DNA of 64,000 nt, from positions 33,216,129-33,280,128 of the forward strand of contig OX328109.1 in NCBI GenBank assembly GCA_946811185.2, in the 5' to 3' direction. The DNA is from Hippopus hippopus. Lineage: Eukaryota; Mollusca; Bivalvia; Cardiida; Cardiidae. The notes beneath the pieces were generated by a model, which was given only the letters and a program-made list of their open reading frames with translations, was not told the origin of the DNA and ran no database searches. Position 1 is the first letter of the stretch, and the number at the start of each line of letters is the position of its first letter. This document shows positions 60,442 to 64,000 of this stretch, one piece after another. The translations under genes were made by a program, and so were the position numbers.

Positions 60442-60943
60442 AACTGTCTTATACAAATTAGTAGGTCAACGGAATAGTTAAAATATATGTTTGTCATTCG
60501 TCAGCATTAGAACGTAAAAGATACTGGACAATTCTGATCTGCAATACCCATTATCAAGCTTTAGATAATCACTCATACATGAATATCAGTACCTACCGAC
60601 CTCATATTAGGTTAAGAAAAAACCCCATAAATATTCATTTCTGAAACTGTGGCATCTCAGTAACTGTACTGTAACATATTTTCAGAGGCATGATAGTATC
60701 CATACTTTCAAATGGTATGAATAAGTCATAAATTATGCTTGCATTTTGACTTCTGAATCACTTAATTTTGGCGGTTAGTGGACCTTTCATTTTTCCATTT
60801 TTAACAAGCAATCGTCATTATCTTGACAAGTTGTCCCTCCTAATATTTTTTGGATGGCTTAATCATCCTGAGCCAAATCGTCCTGGCAAAAATATCTGCA
60901 GGCCAAATTCTCCTTTAAGAATGTACTGGTAGATCCCCTTACT

Positions 60944-62575
60944 TTTTAGCTTACCTGAGCACAAAGTGCTCATGGTGAGCTTCTGTGATCGTGCTGTGTC
61001 CGGCGTGCGTCGTCCGTTGTCAACTTTTACCTTGTGTACGCTCTAGAGGCCACATTTTCAGTCCAATAATCATGGAACTTGGTCAGAATGTTTGTCTTGA
61101 TAATATCTCGGACGAGTTCAAAATGGGTCATGTCGAGTCAAAAACTAGGTCAAATCTTAGAAAAAACTTGTGTACACTCTAGAGGCCACATTTTCAGTCC
61201 AAAACTCTTGAAAGTTGGTCAGAATGTTTGTCTTGATGATATCTTGAATGAGTTCGAAAATGGGTAATGTCAGGTCAAAAACTAGGTCACTAGGTTAAAT
61301 CTTAGAAAAACCTTGTGTACACTCTAGAGGCCATATTTTCAGTCCAAAACTCTTGAAAATTGGTCAGAATGTTTGTCTTGATGATATCACGGACAAGTTA
61401 AAAAAATGGGTCATGTCGGGTCAAAAATTAGGTCACTAGGGCAAATCTTAGAAAAACCTTGTGTGCACTCTAGAGGCCATATTTCCAGTCCAAACTCTTG
61501 AAAGTTGGTCAGAATGTTTGTCTTGATGATATCTTGAATGAGTTCATAATGGGTCATGTCATGTCAAAAACTAGGTCACAAGGGCAAATCTTAGAAAAAC
61601 CTTGTGTACGCTCTAGAGGCCATATTTTCAGTCCAAAACTCTTGAAAGTTGGTCAGAATGTTTGTCTTGATGATATTGTGGACGAGTTCAAAAATGGGTC
61701 ATGTCGGGTCAAAAACTAGGTCACTAGGGCAAATCTTAGAAAAACCTTGTGTACACTCTAGAGGCCATATTTTCAGTCCAATGCTCTTGAAAGTTTGTCA
61801 GAATGTTTGTCTTGATGATATCTCGAATGAGTTCGAAAATGGGTTGTGTCGGGTCAAAAACTAGGGCACTAGGTCAAATCTTAGAAAAACTTCGTTTACG
61901 CTCTAGAGGCCATATTTTCAGTCCAAAAACTCTTGAAAATTGGTCAGAATGTTTGTCTTGATGACATTCTGGACGAGTTCAAGAATGGGTCATGTCGGGT
62001 CAAAAACTAGGTCACTAGGTCAAGTCTTAGAAAAACCTTGTGTATGCTCTAGAGGCCATATTTTCAGTCCAAAACTCTTGCAAGTTGGTCAATGTTAATG
62101 TCTTGATTAATGTCTTGATAATATCTCAGATGAGTTTGAAAGTGGGTTATGTCGGGTCAAAAAGTAGGTCACAAGGTTAAATCTTAGAAAAACCTTGTGT
62201 ATGCTCTAGAGGTCACATTTTAGTCCAATACTCTTGAAAATTGGTCAAAATGTTTGGCTTGATCATATCTCAGATGAGTCCGAAAATGGATCATGTTGGG
62301 TCAAAAACTAGGTCACTAGGCCAAATCTTCGAAAAACCTTGTGTTTGCTCTAGTGGCCACATTTTTAGTCCAATACTCTTGAAAATTGGTCAGAATGTTT
62401 GTCCTGATGATATCTTGGATGAGTTTGAAAATTGGTCATGTCGGGTCAAAAACTAGGTCCCAAGGTCAAATCTTAGAAAAACCTTGTGTACACTTTCGAA
62501 AGAGATTTAAAATGGATCATGTTTGGTCAAAAGGCTCAGGTGAGTGACTTCAGGGCCATCATGGCCCTCTTGTTT
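60944..62575 (-). mobile_element. HINE-like element, reverse, complete
   Basis: Begins TTTTTAGCTTACCTGAGCAC with hairpin GAGCACAAAGTGCTC, about ten tandem units, ends GGGCCATCATGGCCCTCTTG TT. Unit frames give 60-70 residue open frames of similar sequence, which are not genes. Confidence 0.8.
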
Positions 62576-62803
62576 ACTAAATGACAAAATTTTAGACTTG
62601 TCCAAATCAAAAACACATGAATGCACATGAATGACACTGATGATATAAATGGAACCCAAATGATGATTTGAATCCTTGATGGCCAGAAAACATTGTGGGT
62701 AAAGGAGAAAAAGATGGTTATCAGCATTTTCTCTCATTTCCACAGTGTTTTCAACAGCCATCTTTATCAGGTTCATTAGAAACTTAATAGTATGGTAAAG
62801 AGT
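62571..62803 (-). mobile_element. TTAA-MITE, reverse copy
   Basis: TTACTAAATGACAAAATTTT, stem AGAAAACATTGTGGGTAAAG, end TATGGTAAAGAGTATGG. The only copy right of 49.3 kb. Confidence 0.75.
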
Positions 62804-63167
62804 ATGGTAAAATGGTAAAAAGAGATTGATTCAAAAAAATGTGAAAACTTATGACACAACAAAATGTCAACTTGACATCGGCTGACCGGAGGCACTTGAG
62901 ACTGTCTTTTCAGTTTTGAAAGTAAATTTTAGCAGTAAATTTACATAAAATATCTATATGAAACAGTAAGTGGAAGCTTAAATCTCTGTCTAATACTGAG
63001 ACAAAAACTTCACGGAATTTATGAAATGAAAATAGTGAACAACGTAGAATGGGGTAGGCTGAGGTTTAGGTCTTCTTATCTTACAGTAATAGCACTGGAC
63101 CAAGAGTTGAAGGTACAGGGTATTAATACAAAGAAAGAAGACTAGAATGTTAGAACTCTTCAATGGA

Positions 63168-63205
63168 TGTGAATGATTGAATGGTGTTTTACGCCGCTTT
63201 CAACA
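63168..63205 (-). repeat. SINE 3' tail fragment
   Basis: The minus strand reads TTGAAAGCGGCGTAAAACAC, the SINE tail, directly beside a HINE 3' end at 63207. Confidence 0.55.
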
Positions 63206-63206
63206 A

Positions 63207-64000
63207 TTTTTAGCTCCACTGGCCAAAGGCCAGCTGGCTTATGTCATGGCCCGGTGTCCATGCATGCATCTGTGCGTGCATTAACTTTTTTTTCAAACTT
63301 CTTCTTCTCTGAAACTACCCATCCAAATTTGATGAAACTTCACAGAAATGATCCTGCCATGGTCCTCTTTAGAATTTCTTGAAAGAATTTGATTCCTTCA
63401 AAAACTCTGGTTGCCATGGCAACAAAACTGAAAAATATTGAACATCTTTGAAAATCTTCTTGTCTGAAACCATAGGGCCCAGGGCTACCAAATTTGGCAT
63501 GTAGCTTTATCTAATGGACCTCTATCAAATTCCTTCATATTATAGCCCAGAAGTCAAAATTGGCTCTGCCCCGGGGATCACAAGTTTAACATGGGCTTAT
63601 TATAGTGACACTAATTTAGAATAGTAATCAAGGGAAATAACTCCTGTTATACAAGATGAAATTTGTTACTATTTACCTCCCTTGATTATCAAACTACACT
63701 CATACATTATTGGAGTTTGGTATTCAAGTTTTTGGGAGAGGAAATGTTCTGTTTTAAGGGAGAGTGGTTTATTTTGATGATAATAGTTATGCTCACATGA
63801 ATGGAATGTTTAATTTAAAGTAAGGTTTCTATTACTCAAATTTTTTTCAGAACTTTACCTTTCATGCTAATGAATAAACCTGCATGTATTCACTGATAAT
63901 TATCTTTGCATTTAAAAAGATATGACTGATTTTGTTTGGCGAGCGGGGTGGAGGTTATGTTTTCAAAGTAAGTTTATTACCATACAGACTTTTTATGCTG
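63207..64000 (-). mobile_element. HINE-like element, reverse, runs off the window
   Basis: Begins TTTTTAGCTCCACTGGCC with the hairpin CTGGCCAAAGGCCAG and is the inverse of 49330-50105, including TACCTCCCTTGATTATCAAA and CATACAGACTTTTTATGCTG at the very end. Confidence 0.78.

Noticed and set aside
59489..62456. Series of repeated plus-strand frames, possible repeat protein
   Set aside because: Tandem non-coding repeat; the frame changes between units and ends at different stops, with no splice sites joining them.

Overview
This is animal nuclear DNA, AT-rich and intron-rich, and very probably from a bivalve mollusc. No microbial or viral gene organisation is visible. The bivalve call rests on established knowledge of repeats: palindromic MITEs, Helentron/HINE ('pearl'-like) elements that start AACAAGAGGGCCATGATGGC and end GGAGCTAAAAA, and tRNA-derived SINEs. 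Species cannot be fixed from the sequence alone.

Layout. (1) 27-691, plus strand: terminal coding exon of an unidentified gene ending in a UBZ4-like C2HC zinc finger. (2) 9742-47337, minus strand: one large gene covering most of the window. I rebuilt 15 coding exons by hand with canonical GT/AG ends and matching phases throughout. They encode 1015 residues of a protein with an N-terminal helical segment, 8-9 ankyrin repeats and a long Pro/Arg/Ser-rich disordered tail with a Lys-rich basic cluster. Its 5' end is not settled; a candidate upstream exon lies at 54296-54458. (3) 55148-55199, plus strand: first coding exon of a PP1 protein phosphatase catalytic subunit (MADDKLNIDSIIARLLE, then a phase-1 donor). 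The rest of that gene lies beyond the window, so its first intron exceeds 8.8 kb.

The non-coding DNA is dominated by mobile elements. The most striking is a roughly 230-bp MITE with TTAA ends, a TIR CCCTTTACCA, and a central near-perfect ~65-bp palindrome. I traced about 75 whole or partial copies, nearly all between 1 and 49 kb. Many neighbours share one TTAA. The TTAA target and CCC-starting ends point to piggyBac-type mobilisation; no transposase source is present. The element is absent from coding exons but reaches to within 5-20 bp of several splice sites.

Other repeats: two mariner/Tc1-like elements (one TA-flanked, one a head-to-head foldback), several HINE-like elements with tandem-repeat cores (13-16, 49-53 and 59.5-64 kb), tRNA-derived SINEs, four further palindromic MITE families, and a 2.1-kb intronic inverted repeat. 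The 53.2-59.4 kb stretch around the PP1 start is comparatively free of these repeats. The genes show no evident functional link; the ankyrin and PP1 genes may be head to head.
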